Assembly (NCBI GenBank): GCA_040235415.1
Contig: JBECKR010000073.1
Span: forward strand, 1 to 9,022
From: JBECKR01 sp040235415
Lineage (GTDB): Bacteria > Acidobacteriota > Polarisedimenticolia > Polarisedimenticolales > Polarisedimenticolaceae
Length of the DNA: 9,022 nt
Direction: 5' to 3'
Shown: piece after piece, positions 1 to 5,221 of the stretch
Numbering within the stretch: position 1 is the first letter of the stretch
Layout: every line of letters starts with the position of its first letter
Notes under the pieces: generated by a model
Told to the model about the DNA's origin: nothing
Seen by the model: only the letters and a program-made list of their open reading frames with translations
Databases searched by the model: none
Program-made: the position numbers and the translations under genes

Positions 1-2
1 GG

Positions 3-353
3 CCGGCCCCGCGCGGCGGGTCGCCGGGGGCGTTCGCCGCGGTGTGGCGGCTCGTCCGGAGGATCCCGCGGGGCCGCGTCATGACCTACGGCCAGATCTC
101 GGCCGCGCTCGACGGCAGGCTCTCGGCGGCGGCGGTCGGTTGGGCGATGCGGGTCGCGCCCGAGGGGATCCCGTGGCAGCGCGTGGTCAACGCCCGCGGC
201 GGCTGCTCCACGGACGGCCGCGGCGACCTTCCGCCGGGGCTGCAGCGCGCGCTGCTCGAGGCCGAGGGGGTCGCGTTCCGCGCCGACGGCACGCTCGACC
301 TCGAGCGCCACCGCCATCGTCCGAGGCTCCCGCGGCGGCCCCGGCCGAGCTAG
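3..353 (+). CDS. Alkyltransferase-like (ATL) DNA repair protein, 5' end missing
   Basis: Member of the O6-alkylguanine alkyltransferase C-terminal (MGMT/Ogt) family in its alkyltransferase-like form. ATL proteins bind O6-alkylguanine in DNA, flip the base and recruit nucleotide excision repair instead of removing the alkyl group. The visible 116 residues contain the DNA-binding helix-turn-helix region (RIPRGRVMTYGQIS, Tyr29 in the numbering from the first visible codon), VGWAM, and IPWQRVVNARG. Trp58 stands where true methyltransferases have the acceptor Cys of PCHRV, which marks it as ATL. The GQ/LLEAEGV stretch near the end also fits the family. The frame is open to the left edge without an ATG, and family-like residues (GAFAAVW) precede the GTG at 42, so the real start is probably outside the window; GTG 42 is a fallback. 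The usual arginine finger just before VG(W/Q)AM is alanine here. The stop shares the CTAG at 350-353 with the next gene on the other strand. Confidence 0.86.
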   Translation, partial: PAPRGGSPGAFAAVWRLVRRIPRGRVMTYGQISAALDGRLSAAAVGWAMRVAPEGIPWQRVVNARGGCSTDGRGDLPPGLQRALLEAEGVAFRADGTLDLERHRHRPRLPRRPRPS

Positions 354-1231
354 TCGCCCTTCGAGCCGTCGAACCGCAGCTCCATCTCGAGCTGCGCGAG
401 GTCGAGCCGGCGGAAGCCGGCGCGGGCGAAGAACTCGGGCGCGAGGTTCTCGGGGTAGCGCGCCGGCATCCGCCAACGCCGGTCCGGGAATCGCGCGAAC
501 AGCGCGCGCAGGAGCCGCAGGCCCCAGCCCTGCCGCCGGACCGCGTGCGGCACCACCAGGGTCGAGAGGACGCCGGTCCCGTTCTCGATCGACGACAGCA
601 GGACGTAGGCCTTGTCCTCGAGCCGCAGCGCGATCGCCGGCGGGCCGCTCGCCGCCACGGTCTCGGCCGCGAGCTGCCATGGCAGGTCGAAGGGTGCCTC
701 GTACTCCACGACCTTGGCCATCTCGCGCGGGTCGACCTCCTTGAGGCGGTCGTCGCCCGGCTCGCCGGCGGCCGGGCCCGGGTCCCGCTCGTAGCCCACC
801 AGACGGCGTACCGTCTCGAACCCGAGGTCGCGGTACAGCCGGACGCCGGAGGCGTTCTTCTCGACGACCTCGAGCAGGATCCGCCGGAAGCGGCCGGCCC
901 TCGCCTCCTCGACCGCCTGCCCGATGAGACGGTGGCCGAGGCCGCGCCCCCGCGCCTCGGGGACGACCCCCATCGCGGCGACGCGCCGGGTCCAGCCGCG
1001 CGAGCTTACCAGGATGAATCCGGCGGGCCGGCCCTCGAGCCGCAGGACGCGGCTCGCGGCGAGGTCGATCGAGTCGGCACGGGTCAGGGCCGACAGGCGC
1101 TCCGGCGTCATCCGCAACGGAACGGTGGCGCCCTCGAACCCCCGCGTGAACAGCTCGGCGAGCGCCTCGATGGAGTGCCGCGTGGCGGGCTCGGAGAGGG
1201 CGGTCGCGGGCTGGTCGATCTCGAGGGACAA
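350..1231 (-). CDS. Double-domain GNAT family N-acetyltransferase
   Basis: Predicted cytosolic acetyl-CoA-dependent N-acetyltransferase of 293 residues with two GNAT folds in tandem. The first carries the acetyl-CoA pyrophosphate-binding motif R-x-x-G-x-G as RGRGLG (about residues 94-99), preceded by the strand AAMGVVPEA and followed by the typical YRDLGF (about 133-138). The second repeats this as RRQGWG (about 232-237) and FFARAGF (about 267-273). Both motifs look intact, so either half could bind acetyl-CoA; in many two-domain GNATs only one is active. The substrate cannot be read from sequence. The open frame extends to a GTG at 1273, but I chose TTG at 1231 because AGGAGA lies six bases upstream of it and a likely extended -10 element lies between the two starts. 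It is divergent from ttcA (141-base gap) and convergent with the ATL gene, overlapping by four bases. Confidence 0.87.
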   Translation of the reverse strand: MSLEIDQPATALSEPATRHSIEALAELFTRGFEGATVPLRMTPERLSALTRADSIDLAASRVLRLEGRPAGFILVSSRGWTRRVAAMGVVPEARGRGLGHRLIGQAVEEARAGRFRRILLEVVEKNASGVRLYRDLGFETVRRLVGYERDPGPAAGEPGDDRLKEVDPREMAKVVEYEAPFDLPWQLAAETVAASGPPAIALRLEDKAYVLLSSIENGTGVLSTLVVPHAVRRQGWGLRLLRALFARFPDRRWRMPARYPENLAPEFFARAGFRRLDLAQLEMELRFDGSKGD

Positions 1232-1237
1232 GCTCGG

Positions 1238-1243
1238 TCTCCT
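1238..1243 (-). promoter_or_regulatory. Ribosome binding site deciding a TTG start (GNAT gene)
   Basis: AGGAGA on the minus strand, separated by CCGAGC (six bases) from TTG at 1231-1229. No comparable purine block precedes the upstream GTG at 1273, so the TTG is preferred. Confidence 0.6.
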
Positions 1244-1263
1244 GTCGTTCGCGGCGGCCCACG

Positions 1264-1272
1264 ACGATAGCA
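1264..1272 (-). promoter_or_regulatory. Candidate extended -10 promoter of the GNAT gene
   Basis: Minus-strand TGC-TATCGT matches the TGn extended -10 form with a 4/6 hexamer, in otherwise nearly pure GC sequence. Initiation about seven bases downstream would give a leader of about 25 bases containing the AGGAGA ribosome site. No convincing -35 is visible, as is common for extended -10 promoters. Confidence 0.35.
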
Positions 1273-1305
1273 CGCGCGCCGGCCTGGCCGCGGGACGGCG
1301 CCCCT

Positions 1306-1317
1306 CCTAAACTTAGG
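1306..1317. promoter_or_regulatory. Palindrome CCTAA-AC-TTAGG between divergent genes; possible operator and ttcA -10
   Basis: Two perfect five-base arms around a two-base centre, the most AT-rich block in the gap between the GNAT gene and ttcA. The plus-strand hexamer TAAACT (1308-1313), a 4/6 match to a -10, lies inside it, about 60 bases before the ttcA ATG. A repressor binding here would cover that promoter. A chance 12-base palindrome remains possible. Confidence 0.35.
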
Positions 1318-1372
1318 GATCGCCGGTCCGCGAGGCACGCCCCGCGCGCGAATTCCGGCCGCGGAGGGCCGC

Positions 1373-2203
1373 ATGGCGGATCCGATCCTGCTGCAGATCG
1401 ACACCGAGCCGCCCGCCGACCCGGCGGGCCTGCGGACGCGGCTGTCCCGCACGATGCTCCGGACGGTCGCGGCCCACGGCCTGATCCGGGACGGGGATCG
1501 CGTCCTGGTCGCCGTCTCGGGCGGCAAGGACAGCGCGACGCTGCTCGACCTCCTCATCGCCGCCCGCCGCCGCGCTCCGGTGCGGTTCGACCTCGTCGCG
1601 GTGCACGTCGACCAGGGCCAGCCGGGGTACGACGGCGCCCCGCTCGAGCGCTGGCTCGAGACCCTCGAGGCTCCGTTCGAGATCGTCCGCGAGGACACCT
1701 ACGGCGCGGTGCGTGCGGCGACCGGCGACGGCGAGGCGTACTGCCGGGTGTGCTCGAGGCTGCGGCGAGGCATCCTGTACGCTGCCGCAGCGCGTCACGG
1801 CTGCGCCAAGATCGCGCTCGGGCACCACCGCGACGACGCGCTCGAGACGCTGCTGCTCAACCTGCTGTACGCCGGGCGGCTGCAGGCCATGCCGGCGCGC
1901 TACGTCACGAACGACGGGCGGTTCGAGGTGCTGCGCCCGCTCGTCGAGTGCGCCGAGTCCGACATCGCCGCGCACGCCGCCGCCGCCGGTTACCCGATCC
2001 TGCCGTGCACGCTGTGCGGGTCGCAGGGCGACCTCAAGCGCGACGCCGTGGCGCGGCTGCTGCGCGACCTCGAGCGCGACGTGCCGAACGTCCGCCAGGT
2101 CATGCTCGCGGCGCTGCGCAACGTCCGGCCCTCGCACCTGCTCGACGCCGAGGTCGCCGAGGCCTGGGAAGCCGCGGCGCACCGCTTCGCTCCCCGGAGG
2201 TGA
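1373..2203 (+). CDS. ttcA: tRNA 2-thiocytidine synthetase TtcA
   Basis: ATP-dependent, iron-sulfur-cluster-dependent enzyme that thiolates cytidine 32 of certain tRNAs to 2-thiocytidine, in the cytosol. The 276-residue protein has the PP-loop SGGKDS (residues 49-54) that binds ATP and adenylates the base, the paired cysteines of CRVCSRLRRG (Cys124, Cys127), the LGHHRDD motif (149-155) and PCTLCGSQ (Cys212, Cys215). In characterised TtcA three cysteines (the CxxC pair plus one late Cys) hold a [4Fe-4S] cluster; all candidates are present. The combination separates TtcA from TilS and from other PP-loop thiolases. Length is slightly shorter than the Escherichia coli protein (about 310), with short termini. 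ATG 1373 is supported by GGAGGG at 1363-1368. The gene is divergent from the GNAT gene and ends six bases before the stop of the convergent sugar kinase. No sulfur-relay partner gene is adjacent. Confidence 0.95.
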   Translation: MADPILLQIDTEPPADPAGLRTRLSRTMLRTVAAHGLIRDGDRVLVAVSGGKDSATLLDLLIAARRRAPVRFDLVAVHVDQGQPGYDGAPLERWLETLEAPFEIVREDTYGAVRAATGDGEAYCRVCSRLRRGILYAAAARHGCAKIALGHHRDDALETLLLNLLYAGRLQAMPARYVTNDGRFEVLRPLVECAESDIAAHAAAAGYPILPCTLCGSQGDLKRDAVARLLRDLERDVPNVRQVMLAALRNVRPSHLLDAEVAEAWEAAAHRFAPRR

Positions 2204-2209
2204 GCCCGC

Positions 2210-3205
2210 TCAGCCCTCGAGGACCGGACGGGCCAGCTCGGCCAGTCGGGAGCGAGGGCGCGCGCCGTGGTGCGAGACGATCTCGGCGGCCGCGATCGCT
2301 CCCAGCCGCGCGCACGCCTCGAGCCCCAGGCCGCGGGTGAGGCCGAACAGGAAGCCGCTCGCGAACAGATCGCCGGCGCCGGTCGTGTCGACGACGCGCG
2401 CGACCGGCTCGGCCGGCACCGCGACCACGGCATCGGCGTCGGCGGCGACCGCCCCGCGCGCTCCGCGGGTCACGACGACCACCCCGCAGTGCCGCCGAGC
2501 CTCCGCGACCGCGGCCTCGACGTCCGCGGCGTCGTACAGCGCAAGGATCTCGTCCTCGTTCGCGAACAGGACGTCGACGTGGCCGCGCACCAGGTCCGCG
2601 AAGCTGTCGCGGTGCCGCACGACGCAGAACGGGTCCGACAGCGACAGCGCCACGCTGCGGCCGGCGGCGTGCGCGACCGCGGCGGCGGCGAGGAACGCCT
2701 GCTTCGCCGCGGGCGGGTCCCAGAGGTAGCCCTCGAGGTAGGTCACCCGCGCGGCGGCCACGACCGCCTCGTCGACGTCGTCCGGCCCGAGCAGGACGCA
2801 GGCGCCGAGGAAGGTGCACATCGTGCGCTGCGCGTCGGGGGTGACGAGCACGAGGCAGCGCGCGGTGCTCGGCCCGTCGCCGGACGCCGGGGTGTCGAAC
2901 GCCACGCCGGACGCGCGGATGTCGCGCCGGAAGACGTCGCCGACCGCGTCGTCCCGAACCTTGCCGATGAACGCGGCGGTCCCCCCGAGCGACGCGAGGC
3001 CGACCATGGTGTTGGCCGCCGAGCCGCCGGAGGCCTCGAACGCGACCGGCATCTCGCGGTGCAGCTCGCCGGCGGCGACCGCGTCGACGAGCGACATCGT
3101 CCCCTTGTGCAGCCCGCGGGCCTCGACGAACGCGTCGTCGACGTCCGCGAAGACGTCCACGATCGCGTTGCCGATCCCGACGACGTCGATGCTGCAGGCG
3201 GCCAT
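2210..3205 (-). CDS. PfkB/ribokinase family kinase, adenosine-kinase-like
   Basis: Cytosolic ATP-dependent kinase of 331 residues in the ribokinase/PfkB family, closest by eye to bacterial adenosine kinases, which convert adenosine to AMP in purine salvage. Visible features are the N-terminal GIGNAIVD strand, the GLHKGTMSLVD segment typical of the adenosine kinase branch, the first PfkB signature region around SGGSAANTM (59-67), the NxxE magnesium/phosphate motif NEDE (216-219), and the second signature VDTTGAGD (272-279) with catalytic Asp279 and the anion hole formed by TGAG. Other PfkB members use ribose, fructose or inosine, so the substrate is inferred. The ATG has no clear Shine-Dalgarno sequence, and a -10-like element ends only nine bases before it, suggesting a leaderless or nearly leaderless message. 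It follows the TSUP transporter gene on the same strand after 45 bases and converges with ttcA with six bases between stops. Confidence 0.9.
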   Translation of the reverse strand: MAACSIDVVGIGNAIVDVFADVDDAFVEARGLHKGTMSLVDAVAAGELHREMPVAFEASGGSAANTMVGLASLGGTAAFIGKVRDDAVGDVFRRDIRASGVAFDTPASGDGPSTARCLVLVTPDAQRTMCTFLGACVLLGPDDVDEAVVAAARVTYLEGYLWDPPAAKQAFLAAAAVAHAAGRSVALSLSDPFCVVRHRDSFADLVRGHVDVLFANEDEILALYDAADVEAAVAEARRHCGVVVVTRGARGAVAADADAVVAVPAEPVARVVDTTGAGDLFASGFLFGLTRGLGLEACARLGAIAAAEIVSHHGARPRSRLAELARPVLEG

Positions 3206-3214
3206 CGCCGCCGG

Positions 3215-3223
3215 ACTCTATCA
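3215..3223 (-). promoter_or_regulatory. Candidate extended -10 promoter of the PfkB kinase gene
   Basis: Minus-strand TGA-TAGAGT fits a TGn extended -10 with a 4/6 hexamer. It ends nine bases before the ATG, so initiation at the usual distance would leave a leader of only two or three bases. It lies in the 45-base gap behind the transporter gene, so the kinase may be transcribed alone as well as by read-through. Confidence 0.3.
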
Positions 3224-3250
3224 CGTCGGCGCCGCCGGCGGGCACGCGCC

Positions 3251-4009
3251 CTACGGGGCGATCCAGAGCTTGATCGCGAGGATCACGATCACGACCGTCA
3301 CGACGCCCCGCACCCAGGCGTGGCCCTTGAGCACCGTGAGGCGGACCCCGAGCAGGCCGCCGAGGACGTTGCCGGCCGCGAGCACCAGCCCGAGCGGCCA
3401 GTCGACGCGTCCGCTCCACTGGAAGATCCCGAGCGAGACGACGGTGAACAGCAGGATGCAGACGACCTTGATGGCGTTGCCGCGGACGAGGTCGTAGCCG
3501 GCCCAGGTGGTCGCGGCCAGGACGAAGAACCCGACGCCGGCTTGGACGAAGCCGCCGTACACCCCGATCGCGAAGAACGCGGCGCCGATCGCGATCGCGC
3601 CGGGGCGGACGCGCCGCTCGCTCCGGCCCGCCGCGCGCCCGACCGGGTCCCACAGGGTCCACAGCGTCACCGCGAGCATCAGGAGGGCGAGCACCCGCCG
3701 GAACGTCGCGTCCCCGATCACGAGCGCCAGGGCGGTGCCGGCGATCGAGCCCGCGACGGCCGCGACCGCCGCCCGCAGCGCGAACCGCCCGTCGATCAGC
3801 CCGTGGCGGCGGAACCCCCAGACCGCCCCGACGTTCTGGAACAGGATCGCCACCCGGTTGGTGCCGTTGGCGGTCGTCGCCGGCAGCCCGAGGAAGATCA
3901 GGGCCGGAAGCGTCAGGAACGAGCCGCCGCCGGCCAGGACGTTGAGCGTTCCGGCGACGACGCCGACCGCGAACAGCGCGAGATGGGCGACCCAGCCGTG
4001 AGTGGGCAA
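3251..4009 (-). CDS. TauE/SafE (TSUP) family membrane transporter
   Basis: Integral inner-membrane protein of 252 residues in the sulfite exporter TauE/SafE (TSUP) family; members export or import sulfite, sulfoacetate, thiosulfate or other organosulfur anions. It is almost entirely hydrophobic with roughly eight membrane segments and shows the family's internal two-fold repeat: GTLNVLAGGGSFLTLPAL followed by GLPATTANGTNRVA (residues 20-54) in the first half, and GVYGGFVQAGVGFFVLA followed by LVRGNAIKVV in the second. Length is typical. The open frame continues far upstream as an antisense shadow of the esterase gene. I chose TTG at 4009 because GGAG lies six bases before it and a -10-like TATGCT lies just beyond; the only nearby alternative is a GTG upstream of that element. 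The gene is divergent from the esterase gene and followed by the PfkB kinase. Substrate unknown: the sulfur-linked ttcA nearby is not evidence of a shared pathway. Confidence 0.9.
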   Translation of the reverse strand: MPTHGWVAHLALFAVGVVAGTLNVLAGGGSFLTLPALIFLGLPATTANGTNRVAILFQNVGAVWGFRRHGLIDGRFALRAAVAAVAGSIAGTALALVIGDATFRRVLALLMLAVTLWTLWDPVGRAAGRSERRVRPGAIAIGAAFFAIGVYGGFVQAGVGFFVLAATTWAGYDLVRGNAIKVVCILLFTVVSLGIFQWSGRVDWPLGLVLAAGNVLGGLLGVRLTVLKGHAWVRGVVTVVIVILAIKLWIAP

Positions 4010-4015
4010 CGTCGG

Positions 4016-4019
4016 CTCC
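4016..4019 (-). promoter_or_regulatory. Ribosome binding site deciding a TTG start (TSUP gene)
   Basis: Minus-strand GGAG with a six-base spacer (CCGACG) to TTG at 4009-4007. The arrangement matches the GNAT gene's TTG start (AGGAGA, CCGAGC, TTG). Confidence 0.5.
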
Positions 4020-4032
4020 GTGTCGGGCAGGA

Positions 4033-4038
4033 AGCATA
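4033..4038 (-). promoter_or_regulatory. Candidate -10 element of the TSUP gene
   Basis: Minus-strand TATGCT (4/6 match), giving a leader of about 17 bases that includes GGAG. It stands back to back with the plus-strand CATAAT at 4048-4053, with nine bases between the two. No recognisable -35. Confidence 0.35.
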
Positions 4039-4047
4039 CACGTCGTG
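4039..4047. promoter_or_regulatory. Nine-base palindrome CACG-T-CGTG between divergent -10 elements
   Basis: Perfect four-base arms around a single T, exactly filling the space between the minus-strand TATGCT and plus-strand CATAAT. A second short palindrome, GCAT-A-ATGC, occupies 4047-4055. Could be an operator controlling both promoters, or chance. Confidence 0.25.
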
Positions 4048-4053
4048 CATAAT
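4048..4053 (+). promoter_or_regulatory. Candidate -10 element of the esterase gene
   Basis: Plus-strand CATAAT (5/6 match), giving a leader of about 28 bases to the ATG at 4088. The -35 position has no good match. Confidence 0.4.
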
Positions 4054-4087
4054 GCGGCACCGCGCTTCCCGCGCGACGCGAGGCGCC

Positions 4088-4774
4088 ATGAGCGATCGAG
4101 ACATCCTGCCGGCGGTCGAGATCGAGCCGCGCGGCCGGCCCGCCGAGCGGTCGGTGGTGTGGCTCCACGGACTCGGCGCCGACGGCCACGACTTCGAGCC
4201 GATCGTGCCGTACCTCGGGATCGATCCGTCGCTCGCGGTGCGGTTCGTGTTCCCGCACGCGCCGCGGATCCCGGTCTCGATCAACATGGGGCTGATCATG
4301 CCGGCGTGGTACGACATCGTCGATCCCGACCTCGGGCGGCGCCCCGACGAGCGGGGCGTGAGGCGCTCCGCCGGGCACGTCGAGGCGCTGCTCGCGCGCG
4401 AGAACGAGCGCGGCGTTCCCGACGCGCGCATCGTGCTGGCGGGCTTCTCGCAGGGCGGGGCGATCGCGGTGCACGCGGGGCTGCGCCACCCCCGGCGCCT
4501 CGCGGGGATCCTGGCGCTCTCGACGTACCTCGTGTGCGAGGAGTCGCTCGAGGGCGAAATCCACGACGCGAACCGCGGGAACGCGATCTTCCAGGGGCAC
4601 GGCACGTCGGATCCGATGGTGCCGCTCGAGCGCGGCGTCGAGGCGCGCGACCGCCTCCTCACGCTCGGCTACGACGTCGTCTGGCGGACCTACCCGATGG
4701 GGCACGAGGTCCATCCGGCCGAGATCGTGGACGTCGGGGCGTGGCTCGGGACGCGGCTCGCGGCTCAGCCCTGA
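4088..4774 (+). CDS. Phospholipase/carboxylesterase family alpha/beta hydrolase
   Basis: Soluble serine hydrolase of 228 residues in the small carboxylesterase / acyl-protein-thioesterase-like family (Abhydrolase_2), which hydrolyses short to medium carboxylic esters, lysophospholipids or thioesters. The full catalytic triad is visible: Ser121 in the nucleophile elbow GFSQGG (119-124), Asp175 in HGTSDPMVP, and His206 in YPMGHEV. The oxyanion-hole strand WLHGLGADGHDF (25-36) and the PHAP and MPAWYDI segments (56-59, 71-77) are typical of this family. No signal peptide is visible, so a cytosolic location is expected. The start ATG at 4088 is preceded by GAGG at 4080-4083. The frame is also open far upstream across two genes on the other strand; that is a GC-driven shadow. 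Divergent from the TSUP gene (78-base gap), and overlapping the convergent small membrane protein gene by ten bases. The natural substrate is unknown. Confidence 0.93.
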   Translation: MSDRDILPAVEIEPRGRPAERSVVWLHGLGADGHDFEPIVPYLGIDPSLAVRFVFPHAPRIPVSINMGLIMPAWYDIVDPDLGRRPDERGVRRSAGHVEALLARENERGVPDARIVLAGFSQGGAIAVHAGLRHPRRLAGILALSTYLVCEESLEGEIHDANRGNAIFQGHGTSDPMVPLERGVEARDRLLTLGYDVVWRTYPMGHEVHPAEIVDVGAWLGTRLAAQP

Positions 4775-5049
4775 CGGTGATCGACGACCCGCCGAACCGC
4801 GATCGTGTTCGGGGCGGGGAGCGGCTCACCGGAGATCGGGCAGGTCGCGTCGAGCTTGTCGGGGGGGCGGGCCACCGCCGGAGCGATCACCGGAGCGGGG
4901 GCCGGAGCGCCGGCGGCCCGGGTGCCGGGGCGGTCCGGGAACGAGATCCGCACCGTCGGGAGCACGGCGAGCAGCGCGAGCAGCAGGAGCGCGTCCCGCA
5001 ACGTCCGGCTCGCCCGCCGGCGGGGGTCTCGGCGCTCGGCCTCGGTCAT
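4765..5049 (-). CDS. Small single-membrane-segment protein of unknown function
   Basis: I do not recognise this 94-residue protein. It has an Arg/Glu-rich N-terminus (MTEAERRDPRRRASR), one hydrophobic segment at about residues 17-32 (LRDALLLLALLAVLPTV), a Pro/Ala-rich linker (about 40-63), and a compact end with a single cysteine in TCPISGEPLP followed by NTIAVRRVVDHR. The positive N-terminus predicts an inner-membrane anchor with the C-terminal part outside the cytoplasm. No lipobox is seen. ATG 5049 is chosen over an upstream ATG at 5067 because AAGGAG (5058-5063) sits eight bases before it, while the upstream one lacks a ribosome site and lies almost at the predicted transcription start. 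Its 3' end overlaps the esterase gene's end by ten bases. Coding status is supported by the good ribosome site, promoter-like upstream block and a plausible membrane-protein layout, but homologue searches are needed to confirm it. Confidence 0.6.
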   Translation of the reverse strand: MTEAERRDPRRRASRTLRDALLLLALLAVLPTVRISFPDRPGTRAAGAPAPAPVIAPAVARPPDKLDATCPISGEPLPAPNTIAVRRVVDHRQG

Positions 5050-5057
5050 CGCTCTCG

Positions 5058-5063
5058 CTCCTT
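5058..5063 (-). promoter_or_regulatory. Ribosome binding site choosing the second ATG of the small membrane protein
   Basis: Minus-strand AAGGAG, eight bases before the ATG at 5049. It lies inside the alternative longer reading from the ATG at 5067, which favours the shorter protein. Confidence 0.55.
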
Positions 5064-5070
5064 CCATGAC

Positions 5071-5076
5071 GGTATA
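5071..5076 (-). promoter_or_regulatory. Candidate -10 element of the small membrane protein gene
   Basis: Minus-strand TATACC (4/6 match) within GTTATACCGTC. The expected start point would lie near 5064, giving a leader of about 15 bases with the AAGGAG site. The plus strand reads TATAAC at nearly the same place (5073-5078) but is far from the next plus-strand gene. Confidence 0.3.
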
Positions 5077-5082
5077 ACGCGT

Positions 5083-5133
5083 CGGGGATCGCCCCGGTTG
5101 CGTCCGCGTTCCCGTTTTACGGAGGGTTTACCC
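5083..5133. promoter_or_regulatory. Cluster of three short palindromes in a divergent promoter region
   Basis: Three inverted repeats sit in a row: CGGGG-ATCG-CCCCG (5083-5096), CCGT-TTT-ACGG (5112-5122) and GGGT-TT-ACCC (5124-5133). The last two share a GTTT(T)AC core, and their centres are about 11.5 bases apart, close to one helical turn, as expected for tandem binding sites. They lie upstream of both the small membrane protein gene and the DUF2934 gene. Operator function is inference. Confidence 0.3.
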
Positions 5134-5185
5134 GCGAGCTGTACGCTGCATTCGCGGCGGACGGGGACCTTTCTCGGCCGTGCGC

Positions 5186-5191
5186 TATACT
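5186..5191 (+). promoter_or_regulatory. Candidate -10 element of the DUF2934 gene
   Basis: Plus-strand TATACT (5/6 match), the best -10 hexamer in the window. The expected leader is about 25 bases and contains GGAGGT at 5207-5212. A weak -35 (GGGACC, 3/6) lies 16 bases upstream at 5164-5169. Confidence 0.5.
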
Positions 5192-5221
5192 GCGAGCACT
5201 CGATCTGGAGGTCGTATTCCG

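Noticed and set aside
44..1270. Plus-strand open frame of 408 codons across the ATL and GNAT genes
   Set aside because: Composition is Arg/Ala/Pro-rich without motifs, and it is antisense to the GNAT gene, which has intact acetyl-CoA motifs. Open only because of high GC.
1313..2182. Minus-strand frame of 289 codons opposite ttcA
   Set aside because: It mirrors a gene with all TtcA motifs; the antisense product has no recognisable domain and is composition-driven.
2201..2212. TGAGC-CC-GCTCA as a bidirectional terminator
   Set aside because: A two-base loop cannot form a stable hairpin and there is no U-tract on either side.
1373..4009. A sulfur-metabolism unit made of ttcA and the TSUP transporter
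   Set aside because: They are on opposite strands and separated by a sugar kinase, with no sulfur-relay or sulfite enzymes nearby; shared sulfur chemistry is too thin a link.
2267..4087. Upstream plus-strand extension of the esterase frame by about 600 codons
   Set aside because: Antisense to the PfkB and TSUP genes, low-complexity Asp/Arg/Ala-rich; the esterase has its own ATG, ribosome site and family-typical length.
4010..4714. Upstream minus-strand extension of the TSUP frame
   Set aside because: Antisense to the esterase, no membrane or family character; the TTG at 4009 with GGAG fits the family length.
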